DNA of 64,000 nucleotides from Bacteroides sp. (GTDB lineage: Bacteria; Bacteroidota; Bacteroidia; Bacteroidales; P3), in contig JAMPIH010000001.1 of the NCBI GenBank assembly GCA_023662825.1, forward strand, positions 310,001 to 374,000, given 5' to 3'. A program made the position numbers and the translations under genes. Under the pieces are notes generated by a model. It was given only the letters and a program-made list of their open reading frames with translations, searched no databases and was not told where the DNA came from. Positions 33,887-43,892 of the stretch are shown piece after piece; positions within the stretch are counted from its first letter, which is position 1; each line of letters opens with the position of its first letter.

Positions 33887-34972
33887 TTACTTCTTGATTC
33901 CCTTTTTGTTGAGTTCCCGCTGGTACGCCCGGGCGTTGGCCAGGTGCTTGGAGTAACTCTCCGCAAAGGAATGGGTGCCCGAAAAATCGGCTTTGGCGCA
34001 AAAGTACAAATATTTGGTGGGTTTATTCTGCAAGACGGCGTCGAGGCTCGAAACCGAGGGCGTGCAGATGGGACCCGGAGGCAAACCGTACCTGAGGTAG
34101 GTGTTGTAGGGCGATTCGTATTTGAGGTGTTCCTTGAGGATGCGCTTCATGCCGAAGTCGCCGATGGCGAACTTCACCGTAGGGTCGGCCTGCAGCGGCA
34201 TGCGCCTGCGGTAGCGGTTCAGGTACACCGAGGCCACGTCGGGGCGTTCCTCTTGGTTGAGCGTCTCTTCCTCCACGATGGAGGCCAGCGTGGACACCTG
34301 CACCCGGTTCAGGCCCATGGCGCGCGCCTGCCCACGTCGGAAATCGTTCCAGAAACGGTTCTGCTCGTAGTACATGCGCGCCAGAAATCCCTTGGCGTCC
34401 ATATTCCAGAAACAATAGTAGGTGTCGGGAATAAACAGACACAAGACCGTCTGCGTGGTAACGGGCAAGGTATCGAAAGGCTCGTCGAGGGTTTCGTATT
34501 CCCGGGACGGGAACCAGTAGCCGCCAAGGTATTCGTCGTTCAGCAGAAGTTGCGCGATCGACGCCGAGTCGGCCTCGATCTGTCTGGATACGTGGCCCGC
34601 CAAGGCTTCCGGTGTGCGGAACTTGCGCAGGGTAAGGCGTATCTGGTCCTGGAACCCCATGCGCAGCTTGTTCACCGCCGCCCTGGCCGTGGCTCCGCGC
34701 TGCAACACGTAACGCCCCGGCTTTACGCATCGGGGATAGTCTTTGATGCGCGAGATGATCTCGAACTTGAACATGCTTATGTTGCCGCTGGCGCGCAGGC
34801 TGTCCTGCACCTGCGCATAGGTGGCGCCCGAGGGGATGAAGAGTTCCGTGCGGTGCTTCACCGCCGAGCCCAGACCCACCGAGGCCACCGTGACCATCAG
34901 CGCGAAGATGCACACGGCTATCGCGTACAGGCCGTACTTTAGCTTTTTGCTGAATTTTTTCTTTTTCGCCAT
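33887..34972 (-). CDS. mltG: Endolytic peptidoglycan transglycosylase MltG
   Basis: A 361-residue single-pass membrane protein (basic start MAKKKKFSKKLK, helix at about 12-32). The YceG domain follows, with the catalytic Glu in LASIVEEET and the C-terminal GLPPGPICTPS and FCAKADFSGTHSF motifs. It cuts nascent glycan strands and sets their length. It starts 3 bp after the metG stop, so metG and mltG are probably one transcript. All family motifs are intact. Confidence 0.95.
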   Translation of the reverse strand: MAKKKKFSKKLKYGLYAIAVCIFALMVTVASVGLGSAVKHRTELFIPSGATYAQVQDSLRASGNISMFKFEIISRIKDYPRCVKPGRYVLQRGATARAAVNKLRMGFQDQIRLTLRKFRTPEALAGHVSRQIEADSASIAQLLLNDEYLGGYWFPSREYETLDEPFDTLPVTTQTVLCLFIPDTYYCFWNMDAKGFLARMYYEQNRFWNDFRRGQARAMGLNRVQVSTLASIVEEETLNQEERPDVASVYLNRYRRRMPLQADPTVKFAIGDFGMKRILKEHLKYESPYNTYLRYGLPPGPICTPSVSSLDAVLQNKPTKYLYFCAKADFSGTHSFAESYSKHLANARAYQRELNKKGIKK

Positions 34973-34975
34973 GGT

Positions 34976-37045
34976 CTAACGTATCTGCATGCCCGGTTCG
35001 GCATCGGGGGCGGGTTCCACAAAACAGAGTTTTCCGTCGGGGTTCTCGCTCATGAGGATCATGCCGTGCGACTCTATACCCTTGAGCATCTTGGGTTCGA
35101 GGTTCGCCAGCAGGCATACTTTCTTGCCGACCACCGCCTCAGGTTCGTAGTATTCGGCGATGCCGCTCACCACGATGCGGGTGTCGAGTCCGGTGTTCAG
35201 GGTCAGTTTGAGCAGTTTCTTGGTCTTGGCCACCTTTTCGGCGGCGGTGATCTGCGCCACCCGCAGGTCGATCTTTCCGAAATCGTCGAAACTTACCGGC
35301 GCCTTCTGCGCCTCGTATTCGATGGCGGCATTCTTCCTGTTGGCTTCCTTGGTGGCGTTCAGTTTGTCGATCTGTTTCTGGATGGCTGCGTCCTCTATCT
35401 TCTCGAACAGGAACTCGGCCGGATTCAGTTGATGGCCGTCGGGCAGCAGGGCGGTTTCGCAAGCCTTGTCCCAAGGCAGTTCCTCCATGCCGAGGATACG
35501 GCGCAGCCTGGCGGCGGTAAAGGGCAGGAAGGGCTGGCAGAGCACGCACAGGTGGGCGGCGATCTGCAGGGAAACGTTCAGCACCGTCTTGACCCGTTCA
35601 GGATCGGTCTTGAACACCTTCCAAGGCTCGTTGTCGGTAAGGTATTTGTTGCCCAGGCGAGCCAGGTTCATCAGTTCGTTGAGCGCCTCGCGGAAACGGT
35701 ATTGCTCGATGCTGGCGGCGATTTTGTCGGGATAGCCGCACATTTCGTCCAGCACCGCCCTGTCGCTGCCGGTAAGGGCGTTTGCTGCCGGAACCTTACC
35801 CTCGAAATACTTGTGGGTAAGCACTACGGTACGGTTCACGAAATTGCCGAAGATCGCCAGCAGCTCGTTGTTGTTGCGGGCCTGGAAGTCTTTCCATGTA
35901 AAGTCGTTGTCTTTCGATTCGGGCGCGTTGGCGGTAAGCACGTAGCGCAGCACGTCCTGTTTTTCGGGAAAGTCCTCCAGATATTCGTGCAGCCACACCG
36001 CCCAGTTGCGCGAGGTGGAGATCTTGTCGCCCTCTAAGTTCAGGAACTCGTTGGCGGGCACATTGTCGGGCAGGATATAGCTGCCCTCGGCCTTGAGCAT
36101 ACACGGAAAGATAATGCAGTGGAAAACGATGTTGTCCTTACCGATAAAGTGAACCAGCTTGGTGTCTTCAGACTTCCAGTATTTTTCCCAGTCTTCCGGC
36201 CTCAGTTCCTTGGTGGCGGAGATGTAGCCGATGGGTGCGTCGAACCAGACGTAGAGCACCTTGCCTTCGGTATCGGGCAGGGGGAGCGGCACGCCCCAGT
36301 CCAGATCGCGGGTAACGGCGCGGGGCTGCAGGCCGCCGTCTATCCACGACTTGCACTGGCCGTAAACGTTGGTGCGCCAGTCGTCCTTATGTTCCTTGAG
36401 GATCCATTCGCGCAGGAAGTCTTCGTAGCGGTCGAGCGGCAGGTACCAGTGCTTGGTTTCCTTCTTGACGGGCGCGTTGCCGCTGATGGCGCTCTTGGGA
36501 TTTATCAGTTCGTCGGGGCTGAGCGAGGAGCCGCACTTCTCGCATTGGTCGCCGTAGGCTCCCTCGCTGTTGCATTTGGGGCAGGTTCCGGTAATGTAGC
36601 GGTCGGCCAGAAACTGCTTGTTTTCCTCGTCGTAGTATTGCCAGGAGGTCTTTTCGATGAACGCACCCTTGTCGTAGAGCGTCTTGAAGAAAGCGGAGGC
36701 CGTCTCCTTATGTGTGGGACTGGAGGTGCGCGAGTAGATGTCGAACGAGATGCCGAACTTCCCGAACGATTCCTTGATGAGCGTGTGGTACTGGTCCACA
36801 ATGGCCTGCGGCGTGGTATGCTGCTTGCGTGCCTTGATGGTGATGGGCACCCCGTGTTCGTCGCTGCCGCCGATAAAGAGCACGTCGCGCCCTTTGGCAC
36901 GCAGGTAGCGCACGTAGATGTCGGCCGGCACATACACGCCCGCCAGGTGTCCGATATGCACCGGGCCGTTGGCGTAGGGCAGTGCCGAGGTAACGGTATA
37001 GCGTTGGGGGTTTCGATTATCAACGCCTGTATGTTGAGAATTCAT
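34976..37045 (-). CDS. metG: Methionyl-tRNA synthetase
   Basis: A 689-residue class I synthetase. HIGH equivalent [14 protein letters not shown] near the N-terminus, zinc knuckle [18 protein letters not shown] (about 145-165), KMSKS loop written as DKISTSRNW, and a C-terminal tRNA-binding OB domain (about 580-689, [18 protein letters not shown]) that makes it the long, dimeric form. ATG 37045 (MNSQHTG) is chosen; the 47-codon extension passes through the promoter. Leader about 60 nt from the TATCTTCG box. Confidence 0.97.
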   Translation of the reverse strand: MNSQHTGVDNRNPQRYTVTSALPYANGPVHIGHLAGVYVPADIYVRYLRAKGRDVLFIGGSDEHGVPITIKARKQHTTPQAIVDQYHTLIKESFGKFGISFDIYSRTSSPTHKETASAFFKTLYDKGAFIEKTSWQYYDEENKQFLADRYITGTCPKCNSEGAYGDQCEKCGSSLSPDELINPKSAISGNAPVKKETKHWYLPLDRYEDFLREWILKEHKDDWRTNVYGQCKSWIDGGLQPRAVTRDLDWGVPLPLPDTEGKVLYVWFDAPIGYISATKELRPEDWEKYWKSEDTKLVHFIGKDNIVFHCIIFPCMLKAEGSYILPDNVPANEFLNLEGDKISTSRNWAVWLHEYLEDFPEKQDVLRYVLTANAPESKDNDFTWKDFQARNNNELLAIFGNFVNRTVVLTHKYFEGKVPAANALTGSDRAVLDEMCGYPDKIAASIEQYRFREALNELMNLARLGNKYLTDNEPWKVFKTDPERVKTVLNVSLQIAAHLCVLCQPFLPFTAARLRRILGMEELPWDKACETALLPDGHQLNPAEFLFEKIEDAAIQKQIDKLNATKEANRKNAAIEYEAQKAPVSFDDFGKIDLRVAQITAAEKVAKTKKLLKLTLNTGLDTRIVVSGIAEYYEPEAVVGKKVCLLANLEPKMLKGIESHGMILMSENPDGKLCFVEPAPDAEPGMQIR

Positions 37046-37112
37046 GACAGCTTGTTTTTTAATGCTTTCCTTTTCGGGATAATTTTGCCGGTTGGGCGCT
37101 CTATACGCGCCG

Positions 37113-37120
37113 CGAAGATA
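37113..37120 (-). promoter_or_regulatory. Promoter -7 box of metG (TTCG variant)
   Basis: On the minus strand TATCTTCG followed by CGG, 68 bp before the ATG. Confidence 0.5.
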
Positions 37121-37171
37121 ATAATTATTAAAGACAAGATTGGTTAACCAACACAAGAAAAAGTGCCGGAT

Positions 37172-38473
37172 ATGTCGAAAAAACATTTTTCAGCCTCCGT
37201 GTTGCTGCTGGTGATAGGCATCACGCTCTTTACGCCCCTTCCCTGGAACAAGGTTCAGAGCGGCCAGCAGGAAGACTATGTGGGTCCTCAGACCGAAGAG
37301 GAAATCTTGCGCGCCCTGTACGAGAAGGCGCTCGATTCGGCCAAGTCGGCGCGTATCGACCAGATGCTCACCAAGGCGTACAGCCGGGGAAGCTTCAGCG
37401 GTCAGGTGCTGTTGGCCGAAAAGGGCAAGGTGCTGTACAACAAGTGCTTCGGATTCTCCAATATCCGCGCCCACCGCGACTCCATCTGTCCGGAAAGCAC
37501 CTTCCAGCTGGCCTCGCTCTCCAAGCCCTTCACGGCCACGGCGGTGATGTTGCTCTACCAGCAGGGAAAGATCGACATCAACCGACCGGTAAAGGAATAT
37601 CTGGAAGACTTTCCGTTCGAGGACATCACCGTAACCCATCTGCTCCAGCACCGTTCCGGACTCAAGAACTACATTTACATAGCCGACAGATACTGGCCCG
37701 ACAAGAAACGGTACCTCAAGAACACCGACATATCGCCCCTCTTCGCCAAATACGCCAGGACGCTCGACTTCAAGCCGGGCACGCGCTTCAAGTACTGCAA
37801 CACCAACTACGCGTATCTGGCGCTCCTGGTCGAGAAGGTGAGCGGCCAACCCTTCGAGCGGTTCTTCACCGAAAACATCTCGGAACCCCTCGGCATGGAG
37901 AACACCTTCCTGTTCGACAGCCGGAATCCGCTCATGCCGGATAAGAAAGTGGTGAACGGTTATTCCTATTCGCGCCGCACGGGTTTCTACAAACGCTATC
38001 CCGACTATTTAGACGGCGTGCTGGGCGACAAGGGGCTTTTCTCCACCGCCCAGGACATATACCGTTTCGACCAGGCGCTGTACCGTTCCGATTTCCTGGC
38101 CGACAGCATCATCAAGCTCATGTTCACGCCCGCCGAAGAACTTACCGCCAGACACGACAACGACTACGGCCTGGGCTTCCGCATCCGTCAGGACACCGCA
38201 GGGCACCGCATCGTGTTCCACAACGGCTGGTGGAAGGGCTTCCGCACCTACTTTATCCACGACTACCAATGCGAACGCACGGTGATCTGGCTCAACAACC
38301 GCAGCGATGTCACCATAAATCCCTATATCTCCAAAATTTTCGAGATCGTGGACACCTCGCAACTGCATTTCCCGGCTCCCGAACCCATGATTGCCAAAGA
38401 CGAACGCTTCATGTCCGATTCGGTGACCCAGCAGATTGCAGACGAGACCTACGGCTCGCAAGAACAAGAATAA
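37172..38473 (+). CDS. Exported serine hydrolase (class C beta-lactamase family)
   Basis: A 433-residue protein with an N-terminal membrane or signal helix (about 8-24). The beta-lactamase / DD-peptidase fold has SLSK (SxxK, in [11 protein letters not shown]), YCN (YxN, in [14 protein letters not shown]) and a third-box HNG (FHNGWW). Such class C-like proteins are usually peptidases or esterases rather than resistance enzymes. A GTG three codons upstream is an alternative start. It stands divergent from metG and 4 bp before the next gene. Confidence 0.85.
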   Translation: MSKKHFSASVLLLVIGITLFTPLPWNKVQSGQQEDYVGPQTEEEILRALYEKALDSAKSARIDQMLTKAYSRGSFSGQVLLAEKGKVLYNKCFGFSNIRAHRDSICPESTFQLASLSKPFTATAVMLLYQQGKIDINRPVKEYLEDFPFEDITVTHLLQHRSGLKNYIYIADRYWPDKKRYLKNTDISPLFAKYARTLDFKPGTRFKYCNTNYAYLALLVEKVSGQPFERFFTENISEPLGMENTFLFDSRNPLMPDKKVVNGYSYSRRTGFYKRYPDYLDGVLGDKGLFSTAQDIYRFDQALYRSDFLADSIIKLMFTPAEELTARHDNDYGLGFRIRQDTAGHRIVFHNGWWKGFRTYFIHDYQCERTVIWLNNRSDVTINPYISKIFEIVDTSQLHFPAPEPMIAKDERFMSDSVTQQIADETYGSQEQE

Positions 38474-38477
38474 CGCT

Positions 38478-39188
38478 ATGTCTAAAGGAAGAACATTCGC
38501 CGGCATTTTGCTCATCGTTATCGGGGTAGCGGCTTTGGCGCTGCTGTTCTTATGGCTGATGGGATTCCGTTTGCCGGACACCGGACTGGAATCCTGGTTC
38601 CCCCAAGACGAGACAACGGAAACAAGCCTTCCGGAACGCCCCGTTATCGTGGCGCCTGTGCCTACCGGGAGCTCGGAACTGAAAGAGTTTTACGCCAAGC
38701 ATCCCCAGGTGGAGAAACGTAAGAAAAAGGCGGAGGAAAAACTCGACACCTCGCTTTGGAAAAACGACTATTACACGAGTCCGGAAGGCGTTTCGTGGCA
38801 GAAAGACAGCAATTCGGACAAGGTGAGATCCGAAACCAAGACCGGCGAACACGAATACACCACCGCCGCCCCGCAGCCGCTGCCCGACGAGAAACCCCAG
38901 CCCCAGCAGTCGCTCCGCGTGGAATTCTGGGAATCGCCCGTCAACTACAAGGGCTATAAACTGGACAAGAAACAGCTCATTATTTTCGGCATCTCGCCCG
39001 ACGACCCCTTGCGCTTCGAGAACCATACCGACGGCATCTGGATGCACCATAACGGAAAGGTGTATCTGCTTAAGCCCGACGCGGGCTATATGCCTTTCGT
39101 GGAAAGGGGTGCGCAGGCCTCCGCGCAGGATTCCATCCAGGCGGTACAGGCAGGCCTGGCCGCCGAAAAGAACGTAAAAGGCTTGTAA
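38478..39188 (+). CDS. Single-pass membrane protein, unknown family
   Basis: A 236-residue protein with one N-terminal membrane helix (about 7-27), a charged Lys/Glu/Pro/Gln-rich middle (about 65-150, probably disordered), and a compact C-terminal domain of about 75 residues (LRVEFWESPVNYKGYKLDK; LIIFGISPDDPLRF; GIWMHHNGKVYLL). I recognise no named family. It starts 4 bp after the serine hydrolase and ends 12 bp before dapF, so it is part of this operon. Confidence 0.75.
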   Translation: MSKGRTFAGILLIVIGVAALALLFLWLMGFRLPDTGLESWFPQDETTETSLPERPVIVAPVPTGSSELKEFYAKHPQVEKRKKKAEEKLDTSLWKNDYYTSPEGVSWQKDSNSDKVRSETKTGEHEYTTAAPQPLPDEKPQPQQSLRVEFWESPVNYKGYKLDKKQLIIFGISPDDPLRFENHTDGIWMHHNGKVYLLKPDAGYMPFVERGAQASAQDSIQAVQAGLAAEKNVKGL

Positions 39189-39200
39189 ACACACCGGATT

Positions 39201-40085
39201 ATGGAATCTAAAACCAAGCTGCATATCTGCAAATATCAAGGGGCAGGAAACGATTTCGTATTGATAGACAACCGGCAGGGGCTATATTCAAACCTTGACT
39301 ATAAGCAGATAGCGTTGCTTTGCGACCGGCGTTTCGGTGTTGGTGCCGACGGCTTGATGCTGCTGGAAAAGCATGAAAAATACCCGTTCTGCATGCGTTT
39401 CTTCAACTCAGACGGCATGCCCGGAAGTATGTGCGGAAACGGCGGACGTTGTATCTCGGCTTTCGCCCTGAGATTAGGTTTGGTAAAGGAAAACGAACCT
39501 TTCGGATTCTGGAGCAGCGACGGGGCGCATCAGGCCACCGTGATCTCGCAATTGGGCAGCCACTGCATGGTGCGCCTGCAGATGCGCGATGTAAGCTGTT
39601 ATGCCTGCAACAAAGACCGGAACGTGTTTCTACTGGACACGGGATCTCCTCACTACGTGGCCTTCCGTACGGAATGTCAGAACATAGACGTGGTGGCGGA
39701 GGGTCGGAAAATCCGCTTTTCGGATCATTTTCCCTTGGGGGTCAACGTCGATTTTGTGGAAAATGAAGGTTCCGCGCTCTTGGTGCGCACCTACGAACGC
39801 GGCGTGGAAGACGAAACCTTTTCGTGCGGAACGGGCGCGGTGGCTTCGGCGATGGCCAAAGCCCTGAAAGAGTATGCCCTCTCTGGACATCACCGAACGG
39901 ACATCACCACGAAAGGCGGCCAGCTGCAGGTCGATTTCGAGCTTTCTTCCGCACCCCGGGATCCCGAAAAAAGCGAGATCTTTGCCCTGCCGCCCCGTTT
40001 TTCGCTGTTGCGCAACCGCGTTTTCACCCAGGTCTTTCTGGAAGGTCTGGCCACCTTCGTGTTCGAGGCCGACATTGAACTGTAA
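39201..40085 (+). CDS. dapF: Diaminopimelate epimerase
   Basis: A 294-residue enzyme that interconverts LL- and meso-diaminopimelate for lysine and peptidoglycan. Both catalytic cysteines can be seen: CGNGGRC in the N-terminal half and FSCGTGAVASA in the C-terminal half, with the opening KYQGAGNDFVLID. Length and motifs are those of the family. It is the third gene of the plus-strand operon and lies 6 bp before the acetyltransferase gene. Confidence 0.96.
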   Translation: MESKTKLHICKYQGAGNDFVLIDNRQGLYSNLDYKQIALLCDRRFGVGADGLMLLEKHEKYPFCMRFFNSDGMPGSMCGNGGRCISAFALRLGLVKENEPFGFWSSDGAHQATVISQLGSHCMVRLQMRDVSCYACNKDRNVFLLDTGSPHYVAFRTECQNIDVVAEGRKIRFSDHFPLGVNVDFVENEGSALLVRTYERGVEDETFSCGTGAVASAMAKALKEYALSGHHRTDITTKGGQLQVDFELSSAPRDPEKSEIFALPPRFSLLRNRVFTQVFLEGLATFVFEADIEL

Positions 40086-40091
40086 GCTTTC

Positions 40092-40637
40092 ATGAAAACC
40101 GAGATTTCTTCCGACAGCCTGTTCCTGCGCGCCATGGAGCCGCAGGACGAGTCGTTTCTCTATGATATCGAGAACCGCCGGGAAGCCTTTTCGGTGGGCG
40201 AAAACCGTATTCCTTTCTCACACGATTACCTGCAACGCTTTATCTACGCTTCCCTGCAGGAAAACTTTCTTTCGAGCGGACAGCTTAGGCTTGTCGCCTG
40301 CTGCGGAGAAGACACGGAACTTCACCCGGAGCAAGCGGTCGGAATTCTCGATTTCTTCAATTACGATTCCTTTCACCGGAGAGCCGAAACAGGCATCGTG
40401 GTCTGCCCCGGATACCGAAACAAGGGTATGGGCGAAAAAATATTGACCCTCGCCTGCGATTACGCCCGAAACCAGTTAAATTTGCACCAGCTTTATGCCG
40501 AAGTGGCCGCCAACAACGAAGGCAGCCTCAAGCTGTTCGAAAAGTGCGGTTTTGAGCGCTGCGGATTGCGCAGGCAATGGTTGCTGCAGGCCGGAGAATG
40601 GGTCGATACAGTGCTTTGGCAAAAGATTTTTGGATAG
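40092..40637 (+). CDS. GNAT-family N-acetyltransferase
   Basis: A 181-residue protein of the SpeG/RimJ-like GNAT group. The acetyl-CoA loop is GYRNKGMGEKIL (about 110-121) and the C-terminal signature NNEGSLKLFEKCGFERCG is clear. The substrate may be a polyamine or a protein N-terminus; the sequence alone does not decide. It sits between dapF (6 bp) and gltX (18 bp). Confidence 0.88.
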   Translation: MKTEISSDSLFLRAMEPQDESFLYDIENRREAFSVGENRIPFSHDYLQRFIYASLQENFLSSGQLRLVACCGEDTELHPEQAVGILDFFNYDSFHRRAETGIVVCPGYRNKGMGEKILTLACDYARNQLNLHQLYAEVAANNEGSLKLFEKCGFERCGLRRQWLLQAGEWVDTVLWQKIFG

Positions 40638-40655
40638 AAAAGACACAATACTATA

Positions 40656-42224
40656 ATGAGTACCGAAAGAAAAGTGCGGGTGCGTTTCGCGCCCAGTCCC
40701 ACCGGCCCGCTGCATATCGGCGGGGTCCGCACGGCCTTGTTCAACTACCTGTTCGCCAAGAAACACGGCGGCGATTTTCTGCTCCGCATCGAGGATACCG
40801 ACTCCAACCGCTTCGTGCCCGGCGCCGAAGAATATATCATTGAGGCCTTTAAGTGGTTGAACCTGCCCTTCGACGAAGGCGTGGGCATCGGTGGCCCGCA
40901 CGGCCCCTACCGCCAGTCGGAAAGACGCGACATCTACCGCAAATACGTGCAGCAGCTTCTGGATTCGGGCCACGCCTACTATGCGTTCGACACCCCCGAA
41001 GAACTGGAAGCCATGCGCAAGCGCCTGGAAGAGAGCAAGTCGAGCAGCCAGCAGTACGACGCCTCCACACGCATGGGGATGAAGAACTCGCTGAGCCTTT
41101 CCAAAGACGAGGTGGACGCCCTCCTGAAAGCCGGCACGCCCTACGTGGTTCGTGTCAGGATCGAGCCGAGGCAGGACGTTACGGTAAACGACATGATCCG
41201 CGGCGAGGTAACGGTAAATTCGAGTATTCTGGACGACAAGGTGCTCTACAAGAGTGCCGACGACCTGCCCACCTATCATTTGGCCAACATTGTCGATGAC
41301 CACTTGATGGAGATCTCCCACGTGATACGCGGTGAGGAATGGTTGCCCTCCGCACCCCTGCACGTATTGCTCTACCGGTTTTTCGGCTGGGAAGACAGCA
41401 TGCCCCGATTCGCCCACCTGCCGCTGCTGCTCAAGCCCGACGGCAACGGCAAGCTCAGCAAGCGCGACGGCGACCGCCTCGGTTTCCCCGTGTTCCCCTT
41501 GGCCTGGACCGACCCCAAGACGGGCGAGAAAAGCAGCGGCTACCGCGAAAGCGGCTATTATCCGGAAGCGGTGGTGAACATGCTGGCTTTCCTTGGCTGG
41601 AACCCCGGTACGGAAGAGGAACTCTTTACGCTCGACGGACTGGTGCAGGCCTTCAACCTCGAGAAGGTGAGCAAGTCGGGCGCCAAGTTCAACCTCGAGA
41701 AGGCGCATTGGTTCAACCACCAGTACCTGCAGCAACACAGCAATGAAGATTTGGCCGAAAGCCTTAAGAAACGTCTGGCAGAACCGGGCGTAAGGGGCGG
41801 GCTGACCCGTGCGGCGGATTCGTTTTCCGAAGCCGAGCTGCAGAAAATCGTGGGGTTGGTGAAGGAACGCCTTTCCTTCCCCAAGGAACTGTGGGAGCAG
41901 GCCTATTTCTTCTTCGAAGCCCCGGAATCCTACGACGAGAAGGTGGTGAAGAAACGCTGGAGCGAGGATATGCCGCAAATTCTGCGCGCCTGGCGTGCCG
42001 AAGCCGAAAAAACCGACTTCTCGGCCACCGTGCTCGAAAGCCTTACGCAAGAACTTATCGGCAAGAACGCATGGAACGCCGGCAAGGTGTTCAACAGTAT
42101 GCGTTTGGCCTTGGTGGGCGCCTCGATGGGGCCGCACATCTTCGACATCATGGAAATCATCGGCAAGGAAGAAACGCTTGCCCGTATCGAAACCGCCTGC
42201 CAAAAGATAGGCGGCGGCAACTAA
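40656..42224 (+). CDS. gltX: Glutamyl-tRNA synthetase
   Basis: A 522-residue class I synthetase. HIGH equivalent [22 protein letters not shown] loop [13 protein letters not shown] and the anticodon-binding C-terminal part are all present. The long insertion [20 protein letters not shown] after KLSKR is what I recall from Bacteroidetes GltX. No zinc-binding Cys cluster is seen. It is the last gene of its operon; its terminator overlaps the 3' end of xseB. Confidence 0.95.
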   Translation: MSTERKVRVRFAPSPTGPLHIGGVRTALFNYLFAKKHGGDFLLRIEDTDSNRFVPGAEEYIIEAFKWLNLPFDEGVGIGGPHGPYRQSERRDIYRKYVQQLLDSGHAYYAFDTPEELEAMRKRLEESKSSSQQYDASTRMGMKNSLSLSKDEVDALLKAGTPYVVRVRIEPRQDVTVNDMIRGEVTVNSSILDDKVLYKSADDLPTYHLANIVDDHLMEISHVIRGEEWLPSAPLHVLLYRFFGWEDSMPRFAHLPLLLKPDGNGKLSKRDGDRLGFPVFPLAWTDPKTGEKSSGYRESGYYPEAVVNMLAFLGWNPGTEEELFTLDGLVQAFNLEKVSKSGAKFNLEKAHWFNHQYLQQHSNEDLAESLKKRLAEPGVRGGLTRAADSFSEAELQKIVGLVKERLSFPKELWEQAYFFFEAPESYDEKVVKKRWSEDMPQILRAWRAEAEKTDFSATVLESLTQELIGKNAWNAGKVFNSMRLALVGASMGPHIFDIMEIIGKEETLARIETACQKIGGGN

Positions 42225-42231
42225 GCATGCT

Positions 42232-42272
42232 ATGGAATAGGGTGGAACATCATCCTCCCTATTCCATCTTTT
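42232..42272 (+). terminator. Terminator after gltX, overlapping the end of xseB
   Basis: Eleven-bp stem ATGGAATAGGG / CCCTATTCCAT followed by CTTTTT. The right arm encodes the last residues and stop of xseB on the other strand. Confidence 0.85.
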
Positions 42273-42477
42273 TCAATATCTCCTGCACCTCTTTCTCGGT
42301 ACTGCCGAGTTTCTGTCGGCAAAGAGCCAATAGACCCACCGCTTCCTTGAGGTTTTCGGTAAGTGTATCCACCGTTATCTCTTCGGCGTCGAGGCTTTCC
42401 ACAATCTCTTGCAGGCGCTCGAAAGCCTTGTCGTAGCTCTTTTCCTTCTTGGAAGAAGTCTTGGTGTTTTTTTCCAT
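42259..42477 (-). CDS. xseB: Exodeoxyribonuclease VII small subunit
   Basis: A 72-residue acidic helical protein with the family core YDKAFERLQEIVESLDAEEI and LLALCRQKLGSTEKEVQEIL. It binds in several copies to the XseA large subunit. It follows xseA by 2 bp. The basic start MEKNTKTSSKKEKS is a short tail before the conserved part. Confidence 0.93.
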   Translation of the reverse strand: MEKNTKTSSKKEKSYDKAFERLQEIVESLDAEEITVDTLTENLKEAVGLLALCRQKLGSTEKEVQEILKKME

Positions 42478-42479
42478 CG

Positions 42480-43739
42480 TCAGTCGTTTTTGGTTTCCTG
42501 TACGCGGCTTATGACCTCGCCCTCGGCCAGCAGGGTCCTGAGGGATTGTCCGACCTGTACGTCCGTGGCCTTGCGTATCAGCCTTCCTCCTTGATAGGTG
42601 AGCGAATAGCCCATTTTAAGCGTGCGTTCGGGCGAAGCGCGGTGCAGGGTCTTTTCCATCTGCGTCAGCTCCTCTTTTCGGTTCCTGACCAACTTCAAGG
42701 CGGCGCGTTGCAGCCGGATCTGCAGTTCCCGCAGGTTTTCCCGGCGGTAGCGGAGTTTTAACCCCGGCAGCCTGAGCAGATTGCCGACCTGTGCCAGACG
42801 TTGCCTTTCGCGTTCCAGACGCGCCTGTGCCAAGGATTGGAGCCGTTGGGCGGCTTCAGTCAGTTCCTGTTCGAAGGCCTCGAAGCGGCTCAGCACGAAA
42901 ACGGCCAGTTCGGTGGGGGTGATGCCGTGGAACCAGGCCACTTCCTCGCTTACGGTAAGGTTGGTGGAATGCCCGATGCCGGTAAGCACGGGTATCGGGT
43001 AAAGGCAGATGTCGTGCGCCAATTCGTAACGGTTGTAGGCGCTCAGTCCCACTTCGTCGCCCCCGCCCCGGATAATCATCACCATGTCGAAATCTATTGG
43101 AAATTCCCGAATCGTACGGAGTGCCTCCCGGATGGAGTCCACGGCCTTGTCGCCCTGCAAGAGCGCCGGAAACAGCCTTACATAGAAACTGTAGCCGCAG
43201 CCGTTGCGTTCCAGCACTTGCATGAAATCCGAAAACCCCTTGCTGGTCTGTGCCGAGATCACGGCTATCTTGGCAGGCACCAACGGCAAATCCAGGCCTT
43301 TGTTGCGTTCCAGAAGGCCTTCTTCGGCAAGGCGTTTCAAACACTGGAGGCGTTCCCTTTCGAGGCTGCCCAGCACGTAGTCGGGGTCTATGTCATGGAT
43401 GTGAAGCCCAAGGCCGTAGCGCGGGTCGTATTGGACGGAGGCCGAGAACAGGATCTCGATGCCGTCCTTGAGGGGCTCGCGCACCGTTTGGAGAAAACGC
43501 TCGTTGATGCGCCGGTAGTCGCCGTTCCAGAGCGTGGCGCGCATCTGGGCCACGGTCTGGCCGTTCTCTTTCTGCAGCAGTTCGGGAAAGCAATGCCCGC
43601 TGCCGGGATAGAAATTGAGCTTGTGCAGTTCGGCCTTGACCCAGAAAGGTGATCCGTAGCGCGCGGTCAAGGTTCTTTGGATGCTCTTGCAGACATCCAG
43701 GAGCGAAAAAACGTGAACGTCGAAACCATCGGGCATCAT
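42480..43739 (-). CDS. xseA: Exodeoxyribonuclease VII large subunit
   Basis: A 419-residue nuclease subunit that degrades single-stranded DNA in both directions. OB-fold at the N-terminus (SPFWVKAELHKLNFY), catalytic core with ISAQTSKGFSDF, DMVMIIRGGGDEVGL and PVLTGIGHSTN, then a coiled-coil region rich in Arg/Glu (about 300-370). The first motif has Gln-Thr where many homologues have Pro-Thr-Gly. ATG 43739 (with ATG 43736 next to it) is used because the longer frame begins upstream of the promoter. Confidence 0.94.
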   Translation of the reverse strand: MMPDGFDVHVFSLLDVCKSIQRTLTARYGSPFWVKAELHKLNFYPGSGHCFPELLQKENGQTVAQMRATLWNGDYRRINERFLQTVREPLKDGIEILFSASVQYDPRYGLGLHIHDIDPDYVLGSLERERLQCLKRLAEEGLLERNKGLDLPLVPAKIAVISAQTSKGFSDFMQVLERNGCGYSFYVRLFPALLQGDKAVDSIREALRTIREFPIDFDMVMIIRGGGDEVGLSAYNRYELAHDICLYPIPVLTGIGHSTNLTVSEEVAWFHGITPTELAVFVLSRFEAFEQELTEAAQRLQSLAQARLERERQRLAQVGNLLRLPGLKLRYRRENLRELQIRLQRAALKLVRNRKEELTQMEKTLHRASPERTLKMGYSLTYQGGRLIRKATDVQVGQSLRTLLAEGEVISRVQETKND

Positions 43740-43762
43740 CGGAAAGGGTTTGGAAACACCTG

Positions 43763-43770
43763 CAAAGATA
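43763..43770 (-). promoter_or_regulatory. Promoter -7 box of xseAB
   Basis: On the minus strand TATCTTTG followed by CAGG, 24 bp before the ATG at 43739. Confidence 0.65.
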
Positions 43771-43823
43771 GATTTTTCTACCGGCACTTCTTGCCGAATT
43801 TCTTCCGTTTCAAAAAATTAGTT

Positions 43824-43831
43824 TAACTTTG
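43824..43831 (+). promoter_or_regulatory. Promoter -7 box of the coiled-coil lipoprotein gene
   Basis: TAACTTTG; predicted leader about 55 nt to the ATG at 43893. Confidence 0.55.
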
Positions 43832-43892
43832 TAAGTTGTGCGTGTGTAGTTTGCTTACGCCAAATTGAATAAGAAACTTAAAAAATACTGCC

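Noticed and set aside
32984-34942. Plus-strand open frame of 652 codons
   Set aside because: Antisense to rpoD and mltG, both clear genes.
37172-38473. Serine hydrolase as an antibiotic-resistance beta-lactamase
   Set aside because: It has the fold motifs but lies in a core cell-wall/dapF operon, and its third box is HNG; resistance cannot be claimed from this.
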